DNA of 64,000 nucleotides, from NCBI RefSeq assembly GCF_000002995.4, contig NW_025062477.1, forward strand, positions 8,962,649 through 9,026,648, given 5' to 3'. Below the pieces are notes generated by a model, which saw only the letters and a list, made by a program, of their open reading frames with translations, ran no database searches and was not told the DNA's origin. The position numbers and the translations under genes are program-made. The DNA is from Brugia malayi (lineage: Eukaryota; Nematoda; Chromadorea; Rhabditida; Onchocercidae). This document shows positions 52,101-64,000 of this stretch, one piece after another (the first letter of the stretch is position 1; each line of letters begins with the position of its first letter).

Positions 52101-54174
52101 ATGCTGGTTATTGATTGTGCTGTATCATTACAAAACTACACTGCTATAAAATTGTAGTTAGACGGTACATATTCAAATTTATCGGTCCCTTTCTCGTAAA
52201 TCTGATTTCAAAAAAAAAAGCCTTGATTCACAAATTCCGAAAACTTTGAATTTCATTAGCTGAATTGATTAATGAGTTTCGTAAAAGCAAATGATGGCAG
52301 AACTTGAGAAAAACGCTTTTCTTGGAGCTTTCATCAACGGAGCAGTTGTTAGCTTGTAAAGAAATGTGCCCTTGACTCTCTTTTACTAGTGCTGCCAAAC
52401 TGCTAATACTTGTTTACAAGTAAAATCACACAGCTGACCTTTTCTTAAATCAATTAATCAATTTAAAAAATTTTTCCCGCTATTATTACTGTGGTGTCCA
52501 AGAGCACCTTCCATTTTTTATTGAAGATTAAAATTTTTGAAATAAAATATTAGAACCGAACAACCCAAAATCGATGTTGACATGTGTTCAGCCTTGCAGA
52601 GTGTCGAAATTTTTTAGCACAGAAGGAAGACCTTTTTCTGACTCATTGTGACAAATGTCTCATAAAATGATTATGTTATAATTAGTCCAATGGCATGGAA
52701 GGAGCGGTAGAAAAGAAAAATTTCGGAGCGAGGAACGAGTGGGAAAATCCTCAGAATGACCTTAATCTTCAGCACTTTTACAATAGCTTCCTGAATTGAA
52801 TCCCTTTATCAGTTTTAGCTAGCCCATTTGATCTGCCGGATCAGTTCTTACATAAATTATAAACAAAAAAGTTGGTGTTTCATGTTCCCCATGATGGAAC
52901 TTATTCTCCTTTTAAATTAGGTGCGGAAGAAGGTTACTTCCACACCTACCTGTGTGTCCTTGTAGGAGTGTTCAGGGCGTATACGGTACGGTAGGTGCCA
53001 GCTTGCACCTTCTGCCTTAAGCGCCATCTTCCAAACGATGTTGCGCATGCAACACGATTGAGAGGCTCAAATAGATTGACAGCGGTTATTTTCCATATTC
53101 AAACATGGGTACATTGATTTCTTTCAGTAAACGAAATACGATTTTGTTGAACCGCTGAACTGATCCGCGCATTTGACCAGTTGTAAACAAATTGAACCGA
53201 TATGGCACATATTTTTACTGTGCAATAAGAAATCCAACTACAGTACTTCAACTTGGGAGCCATCTAATAATATCTATCGAGCAAATGTCATTAAGTATGA
53301 TACTTGCCAAGCAAGCATAGAATTATCTAAAGGACATCAAAGGTGGAGACTCAGTCAGTGATGTTTAGGACTGTTATACAAATCCTTGTAATTTTGAGGG
53401 AGCAGCTTTACATGATGCTCTCCTTTCAAGCAACAATCAACAGTGCTTGGTTTTATATCACCCATCATATGTTAATGGAAAAACGAGACAGTACTTGATT
53501 AAAACATTTTTTGTCCCTCATTAATTAAATTATTATGTTTTTTAAGTGCTTCAGTCCAGACGGAAAACTGAATTAAAAATATTGTGGTGCTTTAAATTTA
53601 AGAAAGTAAGTCAAACTCACATACTTTACTTCATTCTTATCGTAGGCTTGCTAGTAGTGACAGGGAGTGATTCCCTCGGAAAGCTTAATAGAAGACCTAA
53701 GCTCTCTAATTTGGTATCTCCATAAAATTGTAAACAATGATTTTGCTCGTTAGAGTCATTTTACAACTCAAAACAAAGCAGTCAGTATCGTACTTCATTT
53801 CTTTGTTTTTATCTCTTTGTCTTGTTCACCCTCTCTGAATGACCTCCTGACCCGCTATCGGTCTTCTATTAGTAAACAAATTTCGTATCTCCTCATAAAG
53901 GCTTATTTCCCAGTTTGAAGGATGTGGTTATTGCAGTAAGTCTGTTTGCAGTAAGGTTTGTCTTAGTGTGTTTAGCGAGACTTTTCGTGAAAATGCAAAC
54001 TTAAAAGTTGAAATATTATGAAGATTTAATCGAATCTCTGACGCAGACCTCCTCGATAAGCTCAGATTTTATTGTGTGACACTGGGCACATCGCTTGTTC
54101 GCCACTTATCTGTTTCCACTTACAGTTAACCAATAACGGACTTTTATTTCTTATTCTATGCATTGGATTTGCAG
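49140..54174. other. AT-rich stretch without recognised gene
   Basis: 5 kb. Holds one diverged direct repeat (51854/52245) and a GC-richer patch at about 52920-53070. A few donor-like GTAAGT sites occur on the minus strand, for example near 49722, but I could not chain them into an exon series. Confidence 0.45.
51854..52300. repeat. Diverged direct repeat, two copies of about 55 bp
   Basis: 51854-51908 and 52245-52300 share TGATTAATGAG, then GTAAAAGCAAAT, then ATGGCAG, with scattered substitutions. An old local duplication or a pair of dispersed-repeat fragments. Confidence 0.6.
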
Positions 54175-54197
54175 AAAAAAGCAAGACTGCTTTAAAA

Positions 54198-54353
54198 ATG
54201 GAAGTGTTATTCGTATTTGTGATAAATATGAATTTGTTGCTAATATTGAAGTGTTATACAATGCTTCCACTGAGCAGCACTTCATATGAGCTAAGGGCTG
54301 AACTAATTCTGTCACTGAGTCGATTCACTAAAGGCATAGGTCAGATCACCTGA
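54198..54353 (+). CDS. Possible secreted short peptide precursor (51 residues)
   Basis: An exon-like block 54175-54363 runs from a GGATTTGCAG acceptor to a GAG|GTAAGT donor. Inside it ATG at 54198 encodes a hydrophobic leader (MEVLFVFVINMNLLLILK) followed by a short, partly charged segment including YELRAELILSLSRF. The stop is 10 nt before the donor, so an intron would lie in the 3' UTR. The segment is faintly like PDF-type neuropeptides (an AELI core), which I do not regard as evidence of homology. Other exons were not found. Confidence 0.3.
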   Translation: MEVLFVFVINMNLLLILKCYTMLPLSSTSYELRAELILSLSRFTKGIGQIT

Positions 54354-54363
54354 TTCCGTTGAG

Positions 54364-57299
54364 GTAAGTTAAAATTAAAATTCTTTTAACTACTTCTTGA
54401 ATTTTATTCATTTTTTTATTAAATCAATCAGTGAGAGCTGATGTATGAGCAAGAATGTTAGTTTAAATGTGACATGGACATTTGAACTTCAGGTCAAAAT
54501 GGAATAGGGAAATCGAGAAGCTAACGATATATAACCTACCAAAATTAAATTAATATTACTGTTAAGTGATGTAGTGATCGTTTTGTGATGCGGCAGTGCA
54601 TATTCATCACTTAGTAGTTTCTCTAGAGAAGAAGTAATTTTAAGGATGTTATTTTAATGACATACAAAAGCGAAAAGGATCAGGAACTTTGATAAGGCTC
54701 AGTTTATAAGATGGATATCGTATAACAACAATTGGTTGTTCATTTCCAATGCAAAACATGTCATTTGATCATTTCCCTCAGTGCCCGGATTATCTCTGTC
54801 GCAAGATGATTGGCTTCTTACAACCACTTATTACATCGCTATTATCTGATATGATAACTTTTGACAGCTCTGTAGTATCAAATGATGTAAATTTTATAAA
54901 CTTGAACATATGCAATCGTCGTTGTCATAGCTTCTATTTTTTAAACATCTCTCTACTCACATAAATTTGTAAACCAGACTTTTGAGACAAATTTTTGTTC
55001 CTTAATAATTTATTTTGGATAAGTATTGCAGATTATAGCTTTAAAATTAAAGCATTTTTCAATTTCGAAGTTGTTAATTGCGCAAGGCATCAAGTATTGT
55101 TGTATGACACTTTCTATAACACTACTAGTAATTCCATCATACATCAATAGAAATGCTTCACATCACACCTAGGCGGTTTAGGTCAGTTTATGTCATTGCA
55201 TGTTTTCTTGACTGCAAATGAATTTCATTTGTTAGAGACAGCTTTATCTATTAAATTATCGAGTTATATGATATTGTGAAGTATATAAGTCAAGTTTCTG
55301 ATGAGAAAAGTCGCTTTAGCATGCAAAATTGGTAGAAGGAATTATCTAATATAAACAGTTGTAGAAATATCCTAAACAATTTTGAGATCGTCCGCAAAAA
55401 TTTCAGTCGATTTAGGTTGTTTGATGTTAAAATGTTGATTCTGTAATCGCAAAATTGAGAGTGAATAAAGCAAACAATAATATAGAGAAATTTCGTAATT
55501 CAGGCTCTTTTGGTTCATATCTTATTTCAAAGTATGAATGTAAAAAATAACTGCTAAATTTTTTAAATAATCATTTAAGAACACAGTTTAGAAGAAATGG
55601 TTAAAAAACTATGATATTTGTTTTCTCCGGTTCTAAAAAAAATTTTAATTTTTTGGTTAAATTCCTTATAGAAAGTAGGGTGAGATTGAAATTGTTACAT
55701 GATGTTTTTATTAAGAAGCAACTGTAAACTTTGACTTACCAGTAAATAGTTCGAAATTCTGACCTTCCAATATGTCATCTTAACTCATTAAAATGCTTGT
55801 TATCTGCCATACATTGATTCAATTGTTGGGTTAACTTCTCTTTAATAATTGTAACTCATACCACATTTAGAAATAGGCGCAATTCACGCGGTGTTTTTTC
55901 TTTGATGAAGTTTATAACTTATGAAGGGAAACTATTTCACCTATCCACCTGCTCCTCACGTTCGTGTTACTTGAACTTATAGCACTCAGCTACAAATATT
56001 TTTTCCTTTTTTTTCGAAATTTGAAATAAGTGATACTACTACAACATCAAGGATGTAACACGGCCTGTAGAGAAGTTGTTTACATCAAATTTTGAATTGA
56101 AAATCCTCAAAAGAATTTTCATGTGTCAGTTATAATAAAGACCTGAAAAATGCTAATGGTTTTAAAAAATATACTAAATTAAATGATATTGTGACAGCTG
56201 CGAAAGAGCTAGTTTTCAAGGTCATCAACCACCTGCTCTTTTTGCGCCTCATCGTCTTTACCTCCTTTTTCTCAAATATCAGTGTTGTAGAACAATGTTA
56301 CTATGAGCTCTTGGGAGGGTTGAAATCTGAGATAGTCGAAATTTCGAATTTTATAAAAAGGGAATATAGGGGGCAGCTTGGTCATTTACTGATATGTGTG
56401 TACACAATCAATTAACGCTTATTTTAGCTTTTACAATTTTTATCTAATCTAAACATTTAAATTAGCGCACAATTAGTGGTAAAGAAAATGCTCACGTTAA
56501 TAATTGCGGTTAGGATGTAAGTCATATATGTGCATCCAAACTGAGTATGAGAAATGGACATCGATAGAAATTATCAATTCGGTGTTAGAGACTTCCTGAA
56601 ATCTATATCGAGACCAACCATAAACCATGGATATGCAAAATAAGTATCGATTAATGATTGATGTCACTGCTGTCGCACAAGTCTGTTGTGTTCATTGTTT
56701 TTACTTACGAAGTCCAAAAAACATCGGCAGTATATGTTCTCGAAAATATAAGTCGGTCATAAATATGGAATTCTGGACTATCAAATTGTTGCTAATTAAT
56801 TTGTGACACGGGAAAGTAGGGAAATACATAACATATGAGTGTTCCGATTTTCCTTTTATAATTTCAGGTATTGCATTTCTGGAATGACCACTTTTTTATA
56901 TTAAAATGGAAATTTAGATAGGAAGGTTTCTGTAATAACAGTTTCTAATACTGAAGAATTTCCTGATGATCTCATTTGTCATTGATCTGACTAAAAAGAC
57001 TGAAAGTTTGGCTAAAGCTTCAGCCATGAAAAAGAGTTAAACCGAAATATACACTATCGATTTTGTGGTTTCCGAAAAAGCTTTGAACTTATACTTTGCT
57101 TCCTAACGTTCATTCCCTTCCGTTTTTGACACTAAATAATCAAATCTCAGCGATTTATCACTTAGTCATTGCGGAAATAAACGGAAATAAATATGGAATA
57201 ATTTTCATTTATGATAAGGCGTCCAATTTTCTAAAACGTCCAGTTTTTATTTCTATTTGTGCAGAGAAATGTGTTATTTTCTAAATAGGAAGGGAAAAC
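54364..57299. other. AT-rich stretch without recognised gene
   Basis: 2.9 kb with only short ORFs, mostly hydrophobic or low-complexity. No repeats of note. Confidence 0.5.
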
Positions 57300-57305
57300 T
57301 CTTAC

Positions 57306-57720
57306 GTGACTTCCTCCACGCTCTCACGCACTTTCAGCGAGATACAGGACTCTACAACACCAAAATTCTCACGCACTTTACGGGATTTTAGAGTGGACCA
57401 TTATAGTGCGGTGAACTGTAGTGGAGACTCGCCATTCTTGTGGTACAATTTGCGCTTAATTCCTTGCCACACTCCGATGCGCAAAAGGTCCCCTAGTGAC
57501 TTACTGGTTACTGGTTTCTATCCCCATAAGAACAGTTTTTTCTCTGTTTGTCCGTTTTACCATCCAGCTTGTTTCTGGTGAGAACAGTCAATATAAGTCA
57601 GCTTACAGTTCGCTGTGATGAATGATGCTCAATTGTCTAACATGATGTTGAGGTTGTGGGTATGCGTGACACAAAGACCGGAATGATCAGAAGACGCGTA
57701 ATTGACGCAGTAAGTTAAGA
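57306..57720 (+). other. GC-richer, coding-like patch of unknown nature
   Basis: An ORF at 57306-57581 (no ATG needed for its frame) contains two similar phrases, TLSRTFSEIQDSTTPKFSRTLRD, and a Cys/Pro-rich end. Further on, 57650-57708 reads DVEVVGMRDTKTGMIRRR before an A|GTAAGTT donor. No family recognised; an exon remnant or pseudogene is possible. Confidence 0.2.
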
Positions 57721-60700
57721 AAAGTGCGCAATAATACATACAGGTGTGGTCTCGTTAAATATTCTTTAATAGTATCATTGATTGGTTTATTTATGTGTAT
57801 TATTTATGATCAATTATTGCTATTAATAATCGCTGACTATAGCCTAAGTGGACATTCCGACAGGAAGGTTCAAGAGACGAAGTTGTGACAGTGATAATGT
57901 CGAGACATTGCAGTTGTGCTACAGCTTAGTCTGGGAGACATTTGCTGCTCGATGAGTTAGTTAGTGGTATGTGTGTCCTCCTGCTTGTCACTAGATAGGA
58001 GACTCTTCTGATAGAATTTCCTCACTCAGTGCTTCAATCTCCCTAGAGTTTGTATCGGTAATTCCTTCTCTCGTTTCTTTTCCACGAGTAAAATGTTCGT
58101 ATTTTTATGGCTGATATTGACTTGATATAGATAGATCACCATTTATCAGAATGGGTGGGTACACCATAGAAAGCAGCTTGATGGATAGGAATGAATTCTG
58201 TGCAAGTAAATGAATATTTGTGGAGCAAGCGATGTAGTATAGCTCAGAACTTGATTATCAGTGAGTGCGATCAAACAATCGGATCAGATCATTTATTAGT
58301 ATGTAGTCAGTATATGACGCGGGAAAAATGAGTGGAATCCTTGTTCGAAGAATTTAAAGTTACCATTCCGAAATACAACAGTTCATTTTTGTCTCTTTCG
58401 GTCTCTTGACTGAATTTGTTTTTTGGCTGGTACCCTTTTTTCACTGAATTTACGCCTTTCAAAAAGCTGCAAAAATAATGTAATTGCCGGTTCAGAGCTT
58501 TTTTGTTTGAATAATTTTGTTTGGAGTAGAGTAAATTTTTATTACCTAATTTTGAGCGATGCGAGGACTTTTAATGGGCAGTGTGGTTTGTAATGATTTA
58601 AAGTAAAAAGAAAAAAATCTGTATGAATCTGTTCGTTCACTTCATAAGTAAATTATTCTTGGGATCAGCAGTAAATTTTAGATAACTGTGATATACTCGG
58701 TCAAACAGTACTAGTCTAATGTACTGTACTGAAATGCTGTAATCATTACATGATAGCTTTAAATGACATGTATGGTGACGTACTTAGTATGAATTTTAGG
58801 ACTTCATGAGTTGAATTAATAATAGGGACCTTGTCCTGTAATTACACCACTTGGATTGACGTTCTGATATTATGAAAAGGCTAGAATAGAAGACGAAGTA
58901 ATTATCCTAAAAATTACATACACTCTGTGATCATATCCTCACTTTTTCTATCGTTTTGTCTTGGAAAGCTGCTAGCGCATATTAATTGGCAATTAATTGT
59001 TTACCTTTGAACCAATTTTATGTCATGTTATATAAACATCGTTATGTGCATGAGCTGCTCTGTTTCATTTTATTTTATAAATTATTTTAGCTTGAAAGAG
59101 TCATCGATGGTTCCCCAAGGATATAACTTTTTTTCCACCTCTTTCTGAACTCATCGTTAATAGAACGTTTTTAAAACGCGTTCCCATTACATCGTCCATC
59201 CCCTTAAAACTGCTTATTTTCATGTTTTCGACGTTCGTCTTTCAACAAAAATAACATTTTTTTTTGCAGTTAATAAAATGATACACACACATATATATAT
59301 ATGCAACATGCACACTCAGAGAAAAATTTAAAAATACTTTGTCCTGTTGAGTTTTGGAAAGACGGAAATTTGACTTTCATTTGAAAACATTCCAAGTTAA
59401 CTTTCGTAAATGTTAATTAACTTCAAATCCGGATTTTCTTTAAGGGATAACAATCAATTTCAACAAATTTTCATCATATATTTCCTTTTGAAGCGGACAA
59501 CACATTTAAGAGGTGGCGAATACACAATCTTACATGTTGCTGTCATATTTGTCCATTCCTGGTTATTCTAAAGTTTCTAAAATGTTTAAATGACCGGAGA
59601 TTCGTACGTACCATAATTACGAGACCAGTTTTGCGTAATTCCTTCCTGATCGGTCGTATGTGACAAGCAGATGAGCTAACATCTGACAGTTCACTTTGTG
59701 AGAATTACACCCATTCAAACTTTTGTAATAACATCCAGTAAGCTTGATACAGCAGCCTCGCAAAGAGAAATTCATAACAAGAGGATCAAAATTTAGACTC
59801 TCAGTAAATTCTCAATACGAGACTGTTTTCACTTGCTTGAAATGCATTTGTCCAATATAAAATAATTTCATTACACATAATCTCAGAAAATTTCAAAAAA
59901 TGTTTGGTATGGTAGTAATAGCTGAAGAAGTTAGAGTTGTGAGTTTTAGATTTAGATGTTCACTTGTTAATATGGAGCTGCAAGGTAATTCACAGACACA
60001 ATCATCCAAGATCCTTAGTACCACCAGAGGTTCATGTCATGCACGTCATGTCTCGTTACTTTGTTCGGAAGCTTACTCTGCTGAATTGCGAGAGTAATTC
60101 AGGGACAATGTATACTAATGGCCATATGCATACTATTATGATGCTAAGTTAATGAAAACCAATTATTTTCCACTGTTAGGCTACTATTTCAGTAAGGCTA
60201 TGGTCTAGGAAATAGTCCAGTCAACTTATTCCCGAGGCTCGTTTACGCTTACATTGTTATTCGCAGTCCCTACAATCTCGCTTATGCATAATGTCCCTTT
60301 AGACTTACCGAAATACGTAGTCCATGCGATTCATATAGCCATAAATGGGGCTTGCTTCAGGGGTGGTCGGGCAGTAGGCCAGCTGAGCGTTTTTTTGGTG
60401 CGTTTTTTGCAATCAGATTGATTGGACGATCATGTAGAGAGGAGGGACAGTGGTAAGGATTTCCTGAGATACATATGGATGGATGGGTCATTTCTAAGTC
60501 ATTGCTTCATAGCAGCTCTGCATCTCCTCTAGGATCTGCCTCTGACTCGGAGACATCATTTAGGCTCAGGAATGCTCAAATGTTACCCATCAGTTTATGG
60601 CCACTGGAATAGTTTAATGATTAGGGTGGAGGATAGAGAGACATTGGGCCATTGGCCTTACTAGTCACTAGCATTCTATTACGGTGTTGTCCTACAATGC

Positions 60701-61563
60701 TTTAAAGCATTTAATGCTTGATTAAAGTGTGCACATTTTATGAGATTGTTTTACCCTTCACCTTGACATACCTCGCCACCAGTGTTAGGTATTTACCTTT
60801 CTATGCAGGTGTAAGTTCTTGTAGTGATCCATTATCGACCTCCTGACTGTTAGCTGTCAATAACAAGTAATAATTAGTTTATTTACTTGAACTAATAATA
60901 ACTGAGTTGTAGTTTAGCTTGAATGTTGCAGTCTCCTAATGCCTCTTGCGTCAAACTGGTGATTAAAAACGTCATGCTTGTAAATGACGTAAATATAGCA
61001 AATAATTTACAAGTGAAGGCTAATATTTCATAGAACCATTTAATAAGAGCGATTGAGTATTGTTCTAATAATACCTTTTTCTAGTTTATGTTGTTCCATG
61101 TCGTATCTCTTATCACTTATTACTTTACAAGTTATGTCCAGACAAATAGATGTAGGCTTTTTACTGAAGACTGAAATAAGATGAAGTAGCGAATACTGCA
61201 GGATATGATCTAATCCAGTAGTCGTATTCCATGTACGGTTAGTATGCTTATAGATACAAAAACAACTGTAACATTCAGTGAATTGTAACATTTTCTGGCA
61301 TTTTACAAAACAGTTTAATAGTGGTGATAAGGCTGATACGTACTGTGAAACAGGCTGACTGCTTTTGTTTGAATTCTATGTTGAATAATTGATGGAAAAC
61401 GCTTACAAATATTGCTTGAAATTGAATGATGAGGATTATTTGTATTTGTTGATAATTTTGTGTTACTGTGATGAACTTAGGAATAGACTGATTTAAAATC
61501 AAGGGTTTTCAAGAGCAAAACTAATTATTACAAATATGTCTGATGATAGCGTATGGTTTTGTC
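57721..61563. other. Stretch without recognised gene
   Basis: 3.8 kb; base composition is mixed, with GC-richer segments near 60200-60850 that contain no open frame of note. No tRNA or rRNA signature seen. Confidence 0.45.
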
Positions 61564-61818
61564 GTCGGAACTAGAAGAAATATTCGATCGCGGATCGAAT
61601 TGAATACAAGAAAGACAAAAATTTGACAATCCGATAATGACGTCGATGAAAATGATACAACCGATGAGTAAAGTGGTGATTCTTCTGAGGAAAGTGGACT
61701 AGCTACAGTGGAAATGATTGCAGTTAAGCCAGTAGCTTGATAAATCAATAAATTACTGCACGAAAAACTGGACAAGGAAGAAGTTCAAGAAGACCGAAAG
61801 GAAGAAGTAAAATATTGG
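61564..61818 (+). pseudogene. Possible decayed coding fragment
   Basis: One frame reads like an acidic protein interrupted by stops: TRRNIRSRIELNTRKTKI, stop, QSDNDVDENDTTDE, stop, SGDSSEESGLATVEMIAVKP, two stops, then INKLLHEKLDKEEVQEDR. The charged composition persists across the stops and is unlike neighbouring DNA. No parent gene recognised. Confidence 0.3.
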
Positions 61819-62076
61819 TAGGTTCTTTATTCTGTGCGAGATAAATGCAAAATGAAAAAAAGAAAAACGAAAAAATGAGTAAAAATGTTATTAAAAGAAA
61901 ATTAAAATTAGGGAAAGGTGGGTTTACTTTACTTGATTATTTCAAAATTGATTTCATCTTTCTAGACGTACATTTCTTTTCGGTAGCTGTAAAAGGATAT
62001 GAATACCAGATATCATAAAAACTGATCTCGAAAGGCAGCGATTTTGGAGAGCGAAATGCGGAAGCTGGTATTCTAC

Positions 62077-62099
62077 ATATATATATATATATATATATA
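62077..62099. repeat. (AT)n microsatellite
   Basis: About eleven AT units in non-coding DNA. Confidence 0.9.
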
Positions 62100-62953
62100 A
62101 GCATGATGGGTGTGCATGAGAAAGATTTGGCTTACTGATAAAGAACAGGCTGACTGATAAGTGCGACGAAGTACCTCAGTTTCGTTATCATCACCGGCGT
62201 CATTGTCTCCCCTGCAGCATTTCAGCAGTTTTCAGTATACCTTCATGAACTCATCAGAAATTGATTGACATTTCAAAATTTCTATCAAATTTTCACTTAT
62301 TTTTTACTTTTCTGTTCTGTTCCTTTTGTTGAAAAGAGAAAAGTATGTGTATAAGTACACTTTTATCTATGTTTAACCGCGACGCTTGCACAACGAATAT
62401 GGTTATTACCCCATGATAAATTGATGACTTCAAAGCATAACTTCGATTTCCATGTAATATTAATTCAACGGATGGTCCATTTACGGGTTGTGCTTTTCAA
62501 ATTTTCTTTAGCAATTAAAAAATTTGTTGTTTTTTAACTGGCCATACGAAGTCACTTTCATCTGACTTGCGATGCCATTCGAACTGTCGACATATATCTT
62601 GTCACATCAATTCCCTTTTGATGGTTCGAATACGGATAACAGAATCTTCGCTCCATCGATACATTGTAATGTGAATCTTCTTAGTAACGAGCATATAGGT
62701 AATACCGCTCATCGCCACTTTCACATTTGTAGCACTTTAATCAGAATTCACTACATTTTTAGATTTTTTCCACACCCTATTTCTTACAGTTTTATTAATG
62801 AAACTCATCCATCTGATTCCCCGCTCTACTGAATTTTGGGGAAAACTTGTAGTTTTCCAACTTTTGTGAATTCCTTATTGTTTGGAAATCTTGAAATCTG
62901 AGTTTACGCTTAGAAGAAAAATGCATGCTGTGGTTGCAGAACATAACCGTCTG

Positions 62954-62954
<1 letters not shown>

Positions 62955-63002
<48 letters not shown>

Positions 63003-63003
63003 C
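62955..63003. repeat. (CT)n followed by (GT)n microsatellite
   Basis: About nineteen CT units pass directly into about five TG units. It falls inside a short ORF, which it makes meaningless. Confidence 0.95.
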
Positions 63004-63050
63004 TCTATTCATGCCCCGTTGTTTAAATGGTAAATTTCTTGAAAGTTCAG

Positions 63051-63069
63051 GTATATATATATATATATT
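63051..63069. repeat. (TA)n microsatellite
   Basis: About nine TA units, 50 bp after the CT/GT tract. Confidence 0.9.
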
Positions 63070-64000
63070 CTTGATTTATCATATTCTCGTCTTGGAAATC
63101 GAGCAAACATAACATTGAAATGAAAAAGTTTCGATGATTCGATGATTAAAATATATGCTCAAGTCACAGTCCATCTTTATGGTAGCAGTAGCATTAGTTT
63201 TAGATCTAACTAGTTTTGGAATTATTCTCATTGATTTAATTGCTGGTTATTCTCGACGGATGGTATATAATGTAGGACTCATAATCCAAAATAGCATTAT
63301 AGCAGTCTGCTGAAAATTGTTATAGAATCAAATTAAAAAAAAAAATAGATCATAACTTTTCTTGAAAGTTCAGAAAATTCAAAAAAAGTGTTTCCGCAAT
63401 GATCGAGCTTTTGAGGTAAAGATGAAGGGAATATTTTCCTTTCTCCTAACATACCTAAAAATAATACTTCTTATCTTTTTATTAAATTTAAGATTTAGAT
63501 TAAGATAATTGAATATTGGATAGCAAGCAAGCAATGTTATCTGTGAGCATTTCTAAATGATTCAACTAAACACTTATAGCAAATGAATGAACACCTTCGA
63601 ATAATTCAAATTTTCAGCATTACTCCAAACTCGAAATGGAAACTTTGTGTATAGGGAAGATAGCAAGGAGACAGAAATACATTCCAATCACCTGGACTAC
63701 CTACTTTATCTTTTTTAATTCTAAAATGTGAAACGCGTGTGAAAAATTGTTGTATACCTAACGTTTCTTATGGCTCATTTGATGCCAATTTAAATGTGAT
63801 TTCAATAATGTTCCAATATTCGTGTATGCGTGTGGTCATGTGGAATGGATGTTTGTGATCTAATCGACCGGATCATTTTTTATGAGTTTTAGCGAAATGG
63901 TATCAAGGTGACCGTCAAAGAGTAACCTATATTGCACTCATTGTTCATTACCATTCCTGAGATAGGCATTTTTCATATAAATGGAGCTCAAAAGTAATGA

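Larger units (their letters stand above)
61819..64000. other. Repeat-bearing stretch without recognised gene at the right edge
   Basis: 2.2 kb with three microsatellites. An 86-residue ORF with ATG at 62572 matches nothing known and lacks a signal peptide or splice context. Confidence 0.45.

Noticed and set aside
54198..54353. Assignment of the 51-residue ORF as a PDF neuropeptide
   Set aside because: Only a four-residue AELI similarity; no flanking dibasic sites or C-terminal amidation signal.
59900..60152. Two overlapping plus-strand ORFs of 62-65 residues
   Set aside because: No signal peptide, family resemblance or splice context; two frames open at once suggests chance.
62620..62650. 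GGTTCGAATAC resembling a tRNA B box
   Set aside because: No A box or cloverleaf partner at the proper distance upstream.

Overview
The window reads as AT-rich nuclear DNA of a nematode, most likely a filarial or other spirurid parasite. The evidence is many short exons split by AT-rich introns ending in TTTCAG/TTTTAG, bare acceptor-type sites directly before start codons (spliced-leader style), and worm-type housekeeping proteins. No bacterial, viral or intact transposon gene was recognised. The species assignment is an inference.

The left two thirds (about 0.4-43.2 kb) carry seven recognisable genes, all on the minus strand. In transcription order from the right they are: proteasome alpha-7/alpha-4 subunit (pas-4, 41.3-43.2 kb), spliceosomal SmB (snr-2, 38.6-40.2 kb), Obg-like ATPase (ola-1, 35.3-38.1 kb), an Sp1-family zinc-finger transcription factor with glutamine-rich regions (31.5-34.4 kb), ribosomal protein eS19 (rps-19, 28.6-29.4 kb), a large diphosphoinositol pentakisphosphate kinase (PPIP5K/Vip1, 18.2-26.8 kb, 26 visible exons, N-terminus not resolved), and the 5' half of a furin-like proprotein convertase that runs off the left edge (0.4-4.8 kb). 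I rebuilt exon chains by hand. In six genes the coding phase closes from the first exon found to the stop, and in the convertase it closes through all seven visible exons. A 13.5-kb stretch with no recognisable gene (4.8-18.2 kb) separates the convertase from PPIP5K; a GC-richer island at 14.6-15.2 kb may be a distal promoter.

The right third (43.2-64 kb) has no large gene. On its plus strand sits the most novel-looking item: two tandem genes for 90- and 87-residue proteins (44.0-44.3 and 45.15-45.41 kb). They share a signal peptide, an acidic ectodomain with matching Trp and Cys positions, and one membrane segment built on a strict GxxxG glycine zipper. I do not recognise the family. The same strand holds two short possible secreted peptides (48.9 and 54.2 kb), a weak two-exon candidate (47.7 kb) and a decayed coding-like stretch (61.6 kb). 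The rest is AT-rich DNA with simple repeats.

Most minus-strand genes serve general cell functions: protein turnover, splicing, translation, transcription and inositol pyrophosphate signalling. snr-2 and ola-1 are close enough (488 bp), with an acceptor before ola-1, to be an operon. GC boxes upstream of the Sp-factor gene suggest self-regulation. PPIP5K carries two unusual introns, one GC-AG and one apparently AT-AG.
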